NCBI GenBank assembly: GCA_944323985.1
Contig: CALUUP010000004.1
Location: 1 to 64,000, forward strand
Origin: Candidatus Gastranaerophilales bacterium
Lineage (GTDB): Bacteria; Cyanobacteriota; Vampirovibrionia; Gastranaerophilales; Gastranaerophilaceae
Length of the DNA stretch: 64,000 nt
Direction: 5' to 3'
A program made the translations under genes and the position numbers. The notes below the pieces were generated by a model. That model saw only the letters and a list, made by a program, of their open reading frames with translations, searched no databases and was not told the DNA's origin. This document shows positions 16,009 through 25,829 of this stretch, piece by piece; positions within the stretch are counted from its first letter, which is position 1; the number at the start of each line of letters is the position of its first letter.

Positions 16009-16707
16009 ATGGATAATAAAACTTTAATTAAACAATACGTTGGTATTGTGCAAAAAATAGCGAAGATTGAGCATAGACGAATTCCAAATCATATGATTGA
16101 GTATGAAGAATTGGTTAGTATTGGTGTGCTTGCGATACAATCTCTTATAAAAGGTAAAACCGAAGAACAATTAGCTCATTATAATGATGCATATATTGGG
16201 ACTGCTGTAAAATGGGCGATAAGAAATGAATTAAGACATCGTTATAAATGGTATACTTTAAAACATAAAAAAGAAGACAACGAGGCTTCTGACTACACAA
16301 CAGATGCTATATCAGGAAGTAATAATGAAGATTCTTCAGAAGATATGGGCTTTAGTATTTCACCTACAAAAGTCAGAGAAGCTGTTTATGAAACAATTTT
16401 ATCTATTGATGGGTTAGCAGCCGCTGCAACTGATAATGCTTCTCCGTTTGATTTTATTAAAGACCCTTCTGCAATGCCTGATGAAAAAGCAGAAATTGTT
16501 GAAATGAGTCGTTTAATAAAACAAGCTATTGCAAAATTACCTCAAAAAGAACGTACTGTTGTTGAATATAGATTTTATAGAAATATGCAAGCTAAAGATA
16601 TTGCAACTATGGTGGGGCTTTCACCTTCTAGAATTACAAGAATTGTACAATATTCTTTAAACCAAATTAGAGAATATTTAAAAAGTAGAGGGCGAGAAGA
16701 TTATTAA
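16009..16707 (+). CDS. Sigma-70-family RNA polymerase sigma factor
   Basis: A 232-residue sigma factor with region 2 (EYEELVSIGVLAIQSLI...YIGTAVKWAIRNELRHRY, about 25-85) and region 4 (LPQKERTVVEYRFYRNMQAKDIATMVGLSPSRITRIVQYSLNQIREYL, about 175-225). The middle is acidic and poorly conserved. It is closest in layout to FliA/WhiG-type group 3 factors, and it follows flhB by 81 bases on the same strand, which fits a motility or export regulon. A role in flagellar gene control is inference. AAGAGAAG directly precedes the ATG. Confidence 0.8.
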   Translation: MDNKTLIKQYVGIVQKIAKIEHRRIPNHMIEYEELVSIGVLAIQSLIKGKTEEQLAHYNDAYIGTAVKWAIRNELRHRYKWYTLKHKKEDNEASDYTTDAISGSNNEDSSEDMGFSISPTKVREAVYETILSIDGLAAAATDNASPFDFIKDPSAMPDEKAEIVEMSRLIKQAIAKLPQKERTVVEYRFYRNMQAKDIATMVGLSPSRITRIVQYSLNQIREYLKSRGREDY

Positions 16708-16740
16708 AAAAGCATATTGAATTATTTATTTCGATATGCT
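16706..16740 (-). terminator. Candidate terminator for the methyltransferase transcript
   Basis: Arms agcatat (16711-16717) and atatgct (16734-16740) form a 7-bp stem with a 16-base loop. On the minus strand the stem is followed by five T. It overlaps the stop codon of the methyltransferase gene. Confidence 0.5.
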
Positions 16741-17291
16741 ATCAATATACCACCAGGAACTTCTACTATTTCATATTGAAATTCGTCATCTTTATCAATT
16801 GCATCAATAAAAGTTTGAACTTTTTCTGCATGAGATGTTATATTATCAGCTACGATAAGAGCTTTCTCGGTTAAATGAGGCTTTATAAGTTCAAAATATT
16901 TTACATATTCTCTTTTATTTGCATCGATAAACACAAAATCAAATTTTTCATTTTCATCAAAACTTTCAAGTATATCACATGCCGAACCTTGTATAGGTCT
17001 TACTAAATCAAAAATTCCACACTTTTTGAAATTTTCAATCGCAGCACTTTGTCTTTTTTCATAGTATTCTATTGTAGTAAGTTTACCACCAGTTTCTTTT
17101 AAAGCCTTAGAAAGCCAAATTCCTGAATATCCATTCGAAGTGCCTATTTCTAAAGCATTTTTAGCATTCATCATTTTTATAAACATATTTAATAAAACAC
17201 CTGTTTTTCTTGGAATATTCCAAAAATCTTTTTGTGTTTTTTCTAATTCTTTTAAAGTATTTGTTGTTATTTCGTCAAATATAATATCCAT
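16722..17291 (-). CDS. SAM-dependent O-methyltransferase (COMT-like family 3)
   Basis: A 189-residue enzyme with the SAM-binding motif ALEIGTSNGYSGIWLSKAL near residue 51, TTIEYYEKR for the second acidic contact, and FDFVFIDANKREYVKYFE for the metal-binding aspartate. This is the pattern of the catechol/caffeoyl-CoA O-methyltransferase family. The substrate is unknown. I chose the ATG at 17291, preceded by GAGAAGG; an in-frame TTG at 17318 would overlap the upstream gene. It is the last gene of the grpE-dnaJ row. Confidence 0.82.
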   Translation of the reverse strand: MDIIFDEITTNTLKELEKTQKDFWNIPRKTGVLLNMFIKMMNAKNALEIGTSNGYSGIWLSKALKETGGKLTTIEYYEKRQSAAIENFKKCGIFDLVRPIQGSACDILESFDENEKFDFVFIDANKREYVKYFELIKPHLTEKALIVADNITSHAEKVQTFIDAIDKDDEFQYEIVEVPGGILIAYRNK

Positions 17292-17301
17292 AAAACCTTC
17301 T

Positions 17302-18741
17302 CTAATCAAATAAATCAACTTTATTAGTTATTATTACGTTTTTTATAGGAACGTTTAATATATATGTTTTTAGTAATTTACCTTTGGTTAAATCTATTAT
17401 AGAATATTGATTTTTCTTTAAATCAGTAACTACTGCATATGAAGAATTATCAATTCTGCTAAATCCGGAAGAAAAACCTCCTGTGCCTAAGTCTATGTAT
17501 CCGATAATTGAATTATCTTTTGTATCTATTTTTTGTATTGAATTACTTTCAGCACCCAAAACATACAAATACTTATCTTCAAGTAACATATTTAAAGGCT
17601 TATTAACAGTAGTAAACTCACTTAATAATCCTAAAGTCGTATAATCAATTACTGCAATCCTACTTTTAGTTCTACTTGCTATATATAATTTGTCATTTAT
17701 AAAAGCTAAAGATGATACATTTGGGAATTTGCCGATATCTTTTAATTCATAATTATTTTTAAGTTCAATTGCCCAGATTTCATTTTTTAATTTATCTACA
17801 TAAAAGATTTTATCCTGTAGAAGTAATAAATTTTCACAATAACCGTTAATTTTTATTTTTTGAGTTAAAGACATTGTTTTTAAATCTATTACAAAAATTG
17901 TAGATGCTGTTGGTGATGTAACATAAGCTTTGTTGTTAATGTTATCTATTATAATTTCTTCAGGGTTAGAAGAAACATTGATTTGTTTAATAAATCTTGA
18001 ATCAGCTACCGAAATAACATCTACAAATGGTCTGTCGTAAGTTGTAACTAATAAAAATTTTCCATTTTCTACCGCTTTTACATCTATAGGAATAGATTTT
18101 TGAGCTAATGAATAACTAGGAACAGCTTTGGCTGGCTCAACTATTTGAATATTTTTAGAATAATTTGTAGTTACAAATAATATTTTATTTTTTAATTGCG
18201 GAATTAGTGATTGTGGTGTAGTAGGTTCTGATTCAGATAAAAAATTTTCATATGAATCTTTGTTTTCAACTTTGATTATATCTTCACTTTTTGTGTCAAT
18301 TTTTAAATTTCCAATAATCCCTTTGATATTTTCAGGAATGATAAGTCCGCTAGGAACAAGCATGTCTTGAGGCAAAAGACCTGTCCTTACCTGAAGAGGC
18401 GGGGTTGCTAAATGAGCAACTGTTCTGTGACCTTCTCCATCTGTTAAAACTTTTAATAATGTAAAATCATTGTTGAAAATTACAACATCAGGTTCTTGCT
18501 TTAAATCCTTATTTGCAGGAAATGTTTCCTTTATTTCTAATTTTTTTATATCAGAAAACAAAGAAGGATATAAAGGTAAATAAATTGTGTTATCAGGGAA
18601 AATAATTACACCGTCAAACCTAATATCAGTATTAGGTATTTTTTCTAAAATATAATTTTTTACTTCTTCAGGGATTTTAGCTGCAAAAGCGTTTGTACAA
18701 CTTAAAATCAATATTCCTAATACTAACAATAACTTCCGCAT
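17302..18741 (-). CDS. Secreted YVTN-type beta-propeller protein
   Basis: The product is 479 residues with a signal peptide (1-20, AFA). From about residue 190 it shows repeated blades of about 40 residues of the YVTN type: KAYVTSPTASTIFVIDLKTMSLTQKI, KLYIASRTKSRIAVIDYTTLG, KYLYVLGAESNSIQKIDTKDNSIIGYI and SYAVVTDLKKNQYSIIDLTKGKLLKTY. The N-terminal part (20-160) is not recognised. Such propellers usually bind proteins or ligands at the cell surface or in the periplasm. It lies between dnaJ and a methyltransferase gene with short spacers. Confidence 0.75.
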   Translation of the reverse strand: MRKLLLVLGILILSCTNAFAAKIPEEVKNYILEKIPNTDIRFDGVIIFPDNTIYLPLYPSLFSDIKKLEIKETFPANKDLKQEPDVVIFNNDFTLLKVLTDGEGHRTVAHLATPPLQVRTGLLPQDMLVPSGLIIPENIKGIIGNLKIDTKSEDIIKVENKDSYENFLSESEPTTPQSLIPQLKNKILFVTTNYSKNIQIVEPAKAVPSYSLAQKSIPIDVKAVENGKFLLVTTYDRPFVDVISVADSRFIKQINVSSNPEEIIIDNINNKAYVTSPTASTIFVIDLKTMSLTQKIKINGYCENLLLLQDKIFYVDKLKNEIWAIELKNNYELKDIGKFPNVSSLAFINDKLYIASRTKSRIAVIDYTTLGLLSEFTTVNKPLNMLLEDKYLYVLGAESNSIQKIDTKDNSIIGYIDLGTGGFSSGFSRIDNSSYAVVTDLKKNQYSIIDLTKGKLLKTYILNVPIKNVIITNKVDLFD

Positions 18742-18786
18742 CTTCTCTCCAATAATTTAACTTATTATATTTTATCACAATAAGCT

Positions 18787-19911
18787 TTATTTAAAAACAC
18801 CTTTAAGTCTTTCTTTAACAGATTCTTTGTTTTTTCTTCCGTTTTGAATCTCATAAAGTTTTTGATATAAAGTTTTTTCTTCATTAGAAATATGTGTAGG
18901 AGTTTTTATTCCGACAACAACGATATGATCACCTCTTACGCTAGGTTTTGAAAGGTTTGGTACCCCAGCTCCTCTTAGTTTAACAGCTTCGCCGTGTTGT
19001 ATGCCCGCCGGAATTGAAATTTCTTTATTTCCATCTAAAGTTTTTATTGTAATAACATCTCCAAGAACGGCTTGGGCAGGTGATATATCAATTTTAGTAA
19101 AAATATTAGTTCCTTCTCTTTTGTAGTACATGGAAGGTTTTACATGAATTACAACATAAAGATCTCCTGCAACACCTCCATTTGTACCGGCATCTCCTTC
19201 ATGCGATAATCTCATTTTAGAACCAGTATCAACTCCTGCAGGAATTTTTAATTCAATTTTCTTTTCTACAGACTTTCTACCTTCACCATTGCAATCAGGA
19301 CAAGGATCTGAAATTATTGTACCTTTACCGTGGCAGTGAGGACAAGTTACAATTTGAGTAAAATGACCTAATACAGTTTTTGTAGTTTGTTGCACCCTAC
19401 CTGTACCACCACAAGTTTTACAAGTTGTAGGCTTTGAACCAGATTTTGCTCCGGTTCCGTTACAAGTTGAACACTTTTCTAAATGGTCAATTTTTATTTC
19501 TCTTGTTAATCCAAACACTGCTTCTTCAAATTCAAGTTCTATGTCAAGTCTTAAATCATCACCTCTTTGAGGAGCATTTGGATCTTGCCTTCTGGATCCG
19601 CCTCCAAAACCAAATCCGCCAAAGAATGAGCTGAAAACTTCATCTAAATCTCCAAAACCATTCGCAAAAGGTCCTTGAGTATTGAATCCTGCATTTTGTA
19701 AACCCTCTTCGCCAAATCTGTCATAAGTTGCACGCTTATCGTCATCCATCAATGTTTCATAAGCTTTACCTAATTCTTTGAATTTAGCTTCTGCTTCCGG
19801 AGCTTTATTGACGTCCGGATGCCACTTTCTTGCCATTTTTCTGAAAGCACTTTTTATTTCATCTTTGCTTGCGTCTTTACTTACGCCTAATATTTCATAA
19901 TAATCACTCAT
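18787..19911 (-). CDS. dnaJ: Chaperone protein DnaJ
   Basis: A full 374-residue type I DnaJ. It has a J domain with HPD (about 33-35), a Gly/Phe-rich linker (about 75-110) and four CxxCxGxG zinc repeats ([32 protein letters not shown], about 147-210). A C-terminal substrate-binding and dimer region follows. It delivers substrates to DnaK and stimulates its ATPase. The gene follows grpE by 9 bases. No dnaK gene is in the window, so the usual grpE-dnaK-dnaJ order is broken. Confidence 0.97.
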   Translation of the reverse strand: MSDYYEILGVSKDASKDEIKSAFRKMARKWHPDVNKAPEAEAKFKELGKAYETLMDDDKRATYDRFGEEGLQNAGFNTQGPFANGFGDLDEVFSSFFGGFGFGGGSRRQDPNAPQRGDDLRLDIELEFEEAVFGLTREIKIDHLEKCSTCNGTGAKSGSKPTTCKTCGGTGRVQQTTKTVLGHFTQIVTCPHCHGKGTIISDPCPDCNGEGRKSVEKKIELKIPAGVDTGSKMRLSHEGDAGTNGGVAGDLYVVIHVKPSMYYKREGTNIFTKIDISPAQAVLGDVITIKTLDGNKEISIPAGIQHGEAVKLRGAGVPNLSKPSVRGDHIVVVGIKTPTHISNEEKTLYQKLYEIQNGRKNKESVKERLKGVFK

Positions 19912-19920
19912 TGCTATTTT

Positions 19921-20532
19921 TTATTCCTGTGTTGCTACATTTACTAGTGTCGGTCTTAAAACTTTATCTCCTAATTTATAACCCTTTTGTAATTCCGCTA
20001 TAATAGTATGTTCCGGTTTTTCTGAAGTTGGAGTTTGCATTACTGCTTCATGAAAATTAGGATCAAAAATTTCACCTTCCGCTGGTATAACTTCTAAGCC
20101 TGCTTTAGTTAATACATCTGTAAAGTTTTTATAAGCTAAATTATAACATTCTTTTACTTTTTCACAATCTTCTACGGTTTCTATTGCTTTCAAACCTCTT
20201 TCAAAATTATCAATTACCTCTAACATTTTTTTTAGTGTTGATTCTGCACCATATTTCAAAAGAGCTTCTCTTTCCTGTTCTTGTCTTTTTCTATAATTAT
20301 CAAAATCAGCTGCTAATCTAATATACTGATTATTCAATTGTTCATATTTTTCTTGATATGGATCTTTTATGTCTTCTTCTTTTTCAGACGATTCGTTTTT
20401 ATCATTATCTAATTCTTCTTGTTGAGAATTTTCTGAAACATCTTGTTCTTCTTGATTAACAACATTTTCTGTTTCGTCTTTAACTTCATTATTTTCTGTA
20501 TTTTCTACAGCTTTCTTAAATGGATTTTCCAT
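19921..20532 (-). CDS. grpE: Nucleotide exchange factor GrpE
   Basis: The 203-residue protein has a disordered acidic N-terminus (about 1-60), a long helix (QEKYEQLNNQYIRLAADFDNYRKRQEQEREAL) and the conserved ending FDPNFHEAVMQTPTSEKPEHTIIAELQKGYKLGDKVLRPTLVNVA. It releases ADP from DnaK. I see no CIRCE inverted repeat in the 86 bases upstream, so HrcA control is not evident here. Confidence 0.96.
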   Translation of the reverse strand: MENPFKKAVENTENNEVKDETENVVNQEEQDVSENSQQEELDNDKNESSEKEEDIKDPYQEKYEQLNNQYIRLAADFDNYRKRQEQEREALLKYGAESTLKKMLEVIDNFERGLKAIETVEDCEKVKECYNLAYKNFTDVLTKAGLEVIPAEGEIFDPNFHEAVMQTPTSEKPEHTIIAELQKGYKLGDKVLRPTLVNVATQE

Positions 20533-20618
20533 AATATCTCCCCTTTTATTATCATTATATAAAATAATTATAAGTTATCAAATCAGATATACAATGAATA
20601 TTTATTTTTTTTTAACAA

Positions 20619-21302
20619 TTAATCAAAAAAACGATACTTAACTAATGTGAAAATAGCTTGAACACCATCTCTCCAAGTTATTTTTTTCCCTTCACTATTT
20701 TTTCTTGCATTATATGAAATTGGTAATTCCTTGAATCTAACTTTTTGTTTTAAAATTTTTGCTGTTATTTCGGGTTCAAAATCAAATCTATTAGATTTTA
20801 TTGAAATATTCTTTATAATTTCAGATTTAAAAGCTTTATAACAAGTTTCCATATCTGTAATTTTGGTATTGAATAGTAATCTTGTGATTTTTGTTAAAAC
20901 TATGTTGGCAATATAACTTAAAAATAAAAAATTTGATCTATTGTTTTTATTAGAAAGTCTGGATCCATATACAACATCTGCTATATTATTAACAATTAAT
21001 TCAACCATAGGTTTATAATCTTCCGGATTATATTCTAAATCTGCATCCTGAATGATTATAATATCTCCAGTGGCAGCTTGAAAACCTGTCCTTAAAGCGG
21101 CGCCTTTTCCCATATTTTGAGAGTGATACAATATTTTGTATGGTAGATTTTTGTATAATTCTTTTGTTCCGTCAGTAGAATAATCATCAATTAGAATTAT
21201 TTCTTTTTCTAATCCAAAATTAACTGCCTCGATTTTTTCTAATATTTTTAAAAGCAACTCTTTTTCATTATATACGGGTATAACAATAGATATCTTTTTC
21301 AA
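20619..21302 (-). CDS. Family 2 glycosyltransferase (polyprenyl-phosphate type)
   Basis: A 227-residue GT-A enzyme starting SIVIPVYNEKELLLKIL, with IDDYSTDGT, NMGKGAALRTGFQAATGD and the DxD-like QDADLEYNPED. It resembles dolichyl- or undecaprenyl-phosphate sugar transferases but lacks the C-terminal membrane helices. It would move a sugar from a nucleotide donor to a lipid carrier at the inner face of the membrane. The gene stands alone and is divergent from the GAF/HD-GYP gene. Confidence 0.85.
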   Translation of the reverse strand: MKKISIVIPVYNEKELLLKILEKIEAVNFGLEKEIILIDDYSTDGTKELYKNLPYKILYHSQNMGKGAALRTGFQAATGDIIIIQDADLEYNPEDYKPMVELIVNNIADVVYGSRLSNKNNRSNFLFLSYIANIVLTKITRLLFNTKITDMETCYKAFKSEIIKNISIKSNRFDFEPEITAKILKQKVRFKELPISYNARKNSEGKKITWRDGVQAIFTLVKYRFFD

Positions 21303-21365
21303 AATTTTTCCTTTGCCAAAATGTAAATTTTATTATATTATAATACATAAATAAGAGAGGGCGAA

Positions 21366-23033
21366 ATGACTTTAGAAAATTTTATTTATGAGTCAGTTTC
21401 AGAGATATTAGATGGAAAATATGAAGAAGTTAAGACTGGAATTGAGAAGCATAAAGAAATCTATCTCAATGATACAGCTATTTGTTTAACTCTTTTAGCT
21501 TTAGGGGCTTTTATTCAAAAAGACTATGATGCTTATTATCAATTTATGAATGATACGTCTTTTTTAATAGAACAGGCTAAGGATTCAATAACTTCAATTT
21601 TTCACGAAATGATCCTCGGTTTTATAAATTTTAGTGAAAAAAATTCATCTTTATATTCAATTAATTACAACAAAGCTAGAAAATTGTCGATAAAAAATCA
21701 GAAAACAGAATTTTTTGAAAAATTAAATAAAATTTTAAAATGCCCGCCTATTACACATAGTTTTAGTAATGGTCAATCAAAAGATCCTTTGATAGCTCTA
21801 GTTAATATAGGGCAGGCTGTTGCGGCAGAAAAAGATATAAATACTCTTATCAAAACAATAGCAGAAGAAACAAAGACTGCTTTGAATGCAGATAGATGTA
21901 CTGTGTTTTTATATGATAAGGATAAGGATGAACTTTATTCAAAGGTTGCGACAGGTATTGATATAAAAGAATTACGAATTCCTGCTAACAAAGGTTTAGC
22001 TGGACATGTTGTTCATACTGGAGAAACTATTAATATAAAAGATGCTTATAACGATGATAGGTTTAATCCTGAAGTAGATAAAAAAACAGGATACAGGACT
22101 AAAACTATTTTATGTATGCCGATTAAAAACTTTAATCAAGAAATAATTGGTGTATTTCAAGTTTTGAATAAATTTGATGAATATTTTACTCCAGATGATG
22201 AAGACTTATTAGTTGCAATTGCTTCAAGTGCGGGTATATCATTAGAAAATGCTCAATTATTTGAAAAACAAAGGAAATTATTAGAAGAACAAAAAGTTGT
22301 ATTGGATAGTTTTATAGAAACTCTTGCAACTTCTATTGACGCTAGAGATAAAATAACATCTGGTCATTCTTCAAGAGTAAAAATGTTCTCATCTCTTATA
22401 GCTCAAGAATTTGGAATGGAGAAAAAGGATTTATATATTTTAGAAAAAGCTGCTGCTCTACACGATATTGGAAAAATCGGAATTAGAGATTCTGTATTGC
22501 AAAAAGAAGGAAAATTAACTCCTGAAGAATATAAGCATATTCAAGAACACGTTGAAATAACACATCATATTTTAGAAAAAATTCACTCATCCGAAGATTT
22601 TCAAAAAATAACAGAAATCGCGTGTTCGCATCACGAAAAATTTGATGGAACTGGATATTACAGGCATTTGAAAGGAGAAGAAATTCCTTTTGGGGGTAGA
22701 ATTTTAGCTGTTTCAGATGTTTTTGATGCAATTACTTCTAAAAGGCATTATCGTGATAAAATGCCGATTGAAAAAGTTGTTGATATTATTAAAAATGGGG
22801 CTGGTTCTCATTTTGATCCTTTAGTTGTAGAAAAATTTTTAGAAATAAAATTAGATAAAATAGTAGGGGTTTTTTGCACAGAAAATCACTTAAAAATTAC
22901 AAAAACAGATATTAAAACGTTAGAAAAATATAACCTACTTGATTTATACTACTCAATCGTAAATAATTGTAGTAATAAGTTACTTCAAGTTTTTAATAAA
23001 TATTATGTAGGAATAGACTTAGAGCATGAATAA
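21366..23033 (+). CDS. GAF and HD-GYP domain signalling phosphodiesterase
   Basis: A 555-residue cytoplasmic protein. The first 135 residues are helical and not recognised. A GAF sensor domain follows (about 145-305, ALNADRCTVFLYDKDKDEL...NKGLAGHVVHTGETINI), then an HD-GYP domain (about 315-480): HDIGKIGIRD, HVEITHHILE, HHEKFDGTGYYRHLKGEEIPFGGRI. HD-GYP enzymes hydrolyse cyclic di-GMP. The metal ligands look intact, but the GYP signature reads GYY. Its stop overlaps the next start by 8 bases, so it opens a signalling operon. Confidence 0.88.
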   Translation: MTLENFIYESVSEILDGKYEEVKTGIEKHKEIYLNDTAICLTLLALGAFIQKDYDAYYQFMNDTSFLIEQAKDSITSIFHEMILGFINFSEKNSSLYSINYNKARKLSIKNQKTEFFEKLNKILKCPPITHSFSNGQSKDPLIALVNIGQAVAAEKDINTLIKTIAEETKTALNADRCTVFLYDKDKDELYSKVATGIDIKELRIPANKGLAGHVVHTGETINIKDAYNDDRFNPEVDKKTGYRTKTILCMPIKNFNQEIIGVFQVLNKFDEYFTPDDEDLLVAIASSAGISLENAQLFEKQRKLLEEQKVVLDSFIETLATSIDARDKITSGHSSRVKMFSSLIAQEFGMEKKDLYILEKAAALHDIGKIGIRDSVLQKEGKLTPEEYKHIQEHVEITHHILEKIHSSEDFQKITEIACSHHEKFDGTGYYRHLKGEEIPFGGRILAVSDVFDAITSKRHYRDKMPIEKVVDIIKNGAGSHFDPLVVEKFLEIKLDKIVGVFCTENHLKITKTDIKTLEKYNLLDLYYSIVNNCSNKLLQVFNKYYVGIDLEHE

Positions 23034-24552
23034 AAAAAGTATAAATAAAATTGTAATATCGTTATTTATAATAAGTTCTTTTGCAATAACAGGCGTATTA
23101 GCAGATGAACAAAAACCATTGAAGATAAAAGCAGAAACAACTTCTGCTAATATGGATATGGTTATAAAAGATAATTTTATAAAAGCTAAATATGCTTCTG
23201 CAGAAAATCGTTTTGCACAAGGAAATGTTAAAGCGGCTTATGATGATTTTAATGATTTAGTAGATAGAGCAAATCATGATGATTATGTTTTTTTATCTTA
23301 TGTTATAAAAATGGCAGAATATGGTTTTTTTGATCTTTCTGATAAGTTAATTAATAAACTGGATGCGAATGGTTTTACAAATCAGTATGTAAAAGATATA
23401 AAAAAATATTATTATCCGTCTGCTATTGTAAAGGATAAAGATTTTATATATTTAGCAGATGCATATTCAAATATTATGTATAACAATATGGCTATAGAAA
23501 CAACTTCAGAACTATTAAATTCTAATGTTGCTGATAATAGTGATTATAAAAACTATTTAATAGCTTTAGGCTACTATAAATCGAATAATTTGAATAAAGC
23601 TTTAAAATATATAAATAATGCAATAACACAAAATGATTTAAATATAAATTACTTAACTTTAAAAACTAAGATATTAGCAGATTTAGATAAGGATAAACAA
23701 GCTCAAAAATTATTAGATAAAGTTAAAAAAGAAACTTTTTATACTTTAGAATTTCAACAAAAAATTCAAAGTTTAGATGAATATATTCAATATAAAACCG
23801 CTAAAAATGAAGCTTTAAAAGATTATCATTTAGCATATTATTATCATTTGCAAAATAAAAGTTTATTGGCAACAAAAGTTTTACAGTCTGCAATTTTGCA
23901 AGCTAAGCAATATAGCCCTTTAATATTTTCTTTATTAGCAAAAATTTATTATGAGAATGATGAACCATTAAAGGCTCAAGAATTTGCAGGAAGAGCTTAT
24001 AAAGAAGATCATAACAATTATTTAGCAAGTTTAACATTGGCAGATTTAAGTTATGATAATAGAAAATACGAAGATGCTTTAAAATATTATAAAAAAGCAA
24101 AGAATAATTCAAAAGATATAGAGCCCCTTGTTGGTATTGCTAAAACTTATTATGCTTTAGAAAAAGATAAAAAATCTCAGAAAATGTATGAAAAATTGTT
24201 GAAAAAAAATCAATATGAAGAAACTTTGTTAATAGAAGCATTACAAGCAATGCCTTATAAAGCAGATTATTATTTACCAAAGGTGGTATCAATTGATATT
24301 ACTAATATAGATGTATGGTTAAGTTTAGCTAATATAGCAATTCGTGATAAAAATTTTAATATGGCAATTACGTATTTAAATAATGCGTTTTATATAGATT
24401 CAAATAACTTTAAATATTATTACTATTTAAGCTTGGTTTTAAGAGCTCGAGGAGAATTAGATAAAGCTAATCAATCATTAATAAAGTGTACAAGATTAAA
24501 TTCTGATTATATGTCTGATATAAATGCAGGGTATACAAATTATGAAAAATAA
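23026..24552 (+). CDS. Exported TPR-repeat protein
   Basis: This is a 508-residue protein with an N-terminal signal or anchor (KIVISLFIISSFAITGVLA) and many tetratricopeptide repeats, best seen at about 325-480, for example KYEDALKYYKKAKNNSKDIEPLVGIAKTYYALEKDKKSQKMYEKLL. The rest is helical and Lys/Tyr/Asn-rich. A periplasmic scaffold is likely. It overlaps the HD-GYP gene by 8 bases and the response regulator start by 11, so the genes are translated together. Confidence 0.75.
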   Translation: MNKKSINKIVISLFIISSFAITGVLADEQKPLKIKAETTSANMDMVIKDNFIKAKYASAENRFAQGNVKAAYDDFNDLVDRANHDDYVFLSYVIKMAEYGFFDLSDKLINKLDANGFTNQYVKDIKKYYYPSAIVKDKDFIYLADAYSNIMYNNMAIETTSELLNSNVADNSDYKNYLIALGYYKSNNLNKALKYINNAITQNDLNINYLTLKTKILADLDKDKQAQKLLDKVKKETFYTLEFQQKIQSLDEYIQYKTAKNEALKDYHLAYYYHLQNKSLLATKVLQSAILQAKQYSPLIFSLLAKIYYENDEPLKAQEFAGRAYKEDHNNYLASLTLADLSYDNRKYEDALKYYKKAKNNSKDIEPLVGIAKTYYALEKDKKSQKMYEKLLKKNQYEETLLIEALQAMPYKADYYLPKVVSIDITNIDVWLSLANIAIRDKNFNMAITYLNNAFYIDSNNFKYYYYLSLVLRARGELDKANQSLIKCTRLNSDYMSDINAGYTNYEK

Positions 24553-25186
24553 AATTTTAATAGTAGAAGATCATGAATTGACAAGATTTGGTTTGAAAAC
24601 AGCTTTTGAAAATTGTGAATATGTTGATACAATTTTTGAAGCCGAATCTGCAGAACGTTCAATAGAAATAATATTATCTAATCCTGTAGATTTAGTAATT
24701 ATGGATTTAGGATTGCCTGGTATTGATGGTATTGAAGCTACCCGTAAGATAAAAGAGTTTAATAAAGATATAAAGGTTGTTATTTTAACTTCTCATAATG
24801 ATGAGCAAGAAGTTTTAAATAGTTTAAAAGCAGGAGCAAATGCTTATTGCTCAAAAGAAATCAATCCAAAACGTTTAACACAAGTTGTTCAATCTGTTTT
24901 AGACGGAGCAGCTTGGTTTGATCCTTCTATTTCTCATATTGTGTTAGAAGCCGCAACAAAAATTCAAGAAGAAAAACAGAAACCTGATAAAGATTATGGC
25001 TTAACTTTAAGAGAGGCTCAAATTTTAAAATTAATAACCCAGGGTTATAGTAATAATGAAATAGCAAATGAATTGTTTGTTAGTATTAATACAACCAAAG
25101 CTCATGTGGCAAGTATCTTGCAAAAATTGGAAGTAGATGATAGACTACAAGCAGCACTAAAAGCTTTAAAGGAGAAATTAGTATAG
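24542..25186 (+). CDS. NarL/FixJ-family response regulator
   Basis: A 214-residue regulator with a receiver domain (ILIVEDHELTR; phospho-acceptor Asp in VIMDLGLPGIDG near residue 55; the conserved Ser-Lys in YCSKE) and a LuxR-type helix-turn-helix (LTLREAQILKLITQGYSNNEIANELFVSINTTKAHVASILQKL). I chose the ATG at 24542, which opens directly with the receiver; an ATG 18 bases earlier is possible. No histidine kinase gene is nearby. The stop is directly followed by the next start. Confidence 0.92.
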   Translation: MKNKILIVEDHELTRFGLKTAFENCEYVDTIFEAESAERSIEIILSNPVDLVIMDLGLPGIDGIEATRKIKEFNKDIKVVILTSHNDEQEVLNSLKAGANAYCSKEINPKRLTQVVQSVLDGAAWFDPSISHIVLEAATKIQEEKQKPDKDYGLTLREAQILKLITQGYSNNEIANELFVSINTTKAHVASILQKLEVDDRLQAALKALKEKLV

Positions 25187-25813
25187 ATGAATGGTATCGC
25201 ATCAATTTTAATAGTCGATGATAATCCAAAATACTTAGCGGATGCTCTTCCTATGTACGGATATGATGTAGAAGTTGCAAATGATGGGATCGAAGCTCTT
25301 AAAATTTTGGCTGATGAATCTAAAAATTTTGATTTAATTTTATTAGATGTAATGATGCCTAATATGGATGGTTGGGATACTTTAAAGGCAATAAGAAATA
25401 ATAAAAAATTTAAATATATTCCTGTTATTATGATAACAGCTGTTAGTGAAGAACAAAAAGTAGTATCAGGTTTAAAAATAGGAGCTGATGATTATATCGT
25501 TAAGCCGTTTATTTTGCCAAATTTATTAGCAAGAATAGAAGCCGTTTTAAGACGTTCTAATTGGCAAAATGAAACAAAAAAATCTAAAGAAATAAGTATA
25601 AATAAAGATGTCAATATAGATGCACTTACTCCAAAAGAAAAAGAAGTTTTGGTTTTAGTTGCAAAAGGGGCAAGTAATCAGGAAATAGCTGATAAATTAT
25701 TTGTAAGAGATGTTACAGTGAAAACACATTTAAATAGTATATTTAAAAAATTAAAAGTAACAAATAGAACTCAAGCTGTATTACTTGCTATGCAAACAAA
25801 TTTAATTAATTAA
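25187..25813 (+). CDS. Receiver-LuxR response regulator
   Basis: A 208-residue regulator. Its receiver is closest to the OmpR/CheY type (ILIVDDNPKYLADAL, LLDVMMPNMDGWDTL, IVKPF) and is joined to a LuxR helix-turn-helix (LTPKEKEVLVLVAKGASNQEIADKLFVRDVTVKTHLNSIFKKL). This mixed layout is common in cyanobacteria. The start codon immediately follows the stop of the previous regulator gene, and GGAGAAA lies upstream. It may act with or against its neighbour on shared promoters. The kinase is not in the window. Confidence 0.9.
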   Translation: MNGIASILIVDDNPKYLADALPMYGYDVEVANDGIEALKILADESKNFDLILLDVMMPNMDGWDTLKAIRNNKKFKYIPVIMITAVSEEQKVVSGLKIGADDYIVKPFILPNLLARIEAVLRRSNWQNETKKSKEISINKDVNIDALTPKEKEVLVLVAKGASNQEIADKLFVRDVTVKTHLNSIFKKLKVTNRTQAVLLAMQTNLIN

Positions 25814-25829
25814 TAGAAGGATGATAAAA

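Noticed and set aside
18742-18786. Short inverted repeat and TATAAT between dnaJ and the propeller gene
   Set aside because: The stem is 6 A/T-rich pairs and no -35 is convincing, so I list neither terminator nor promoter.
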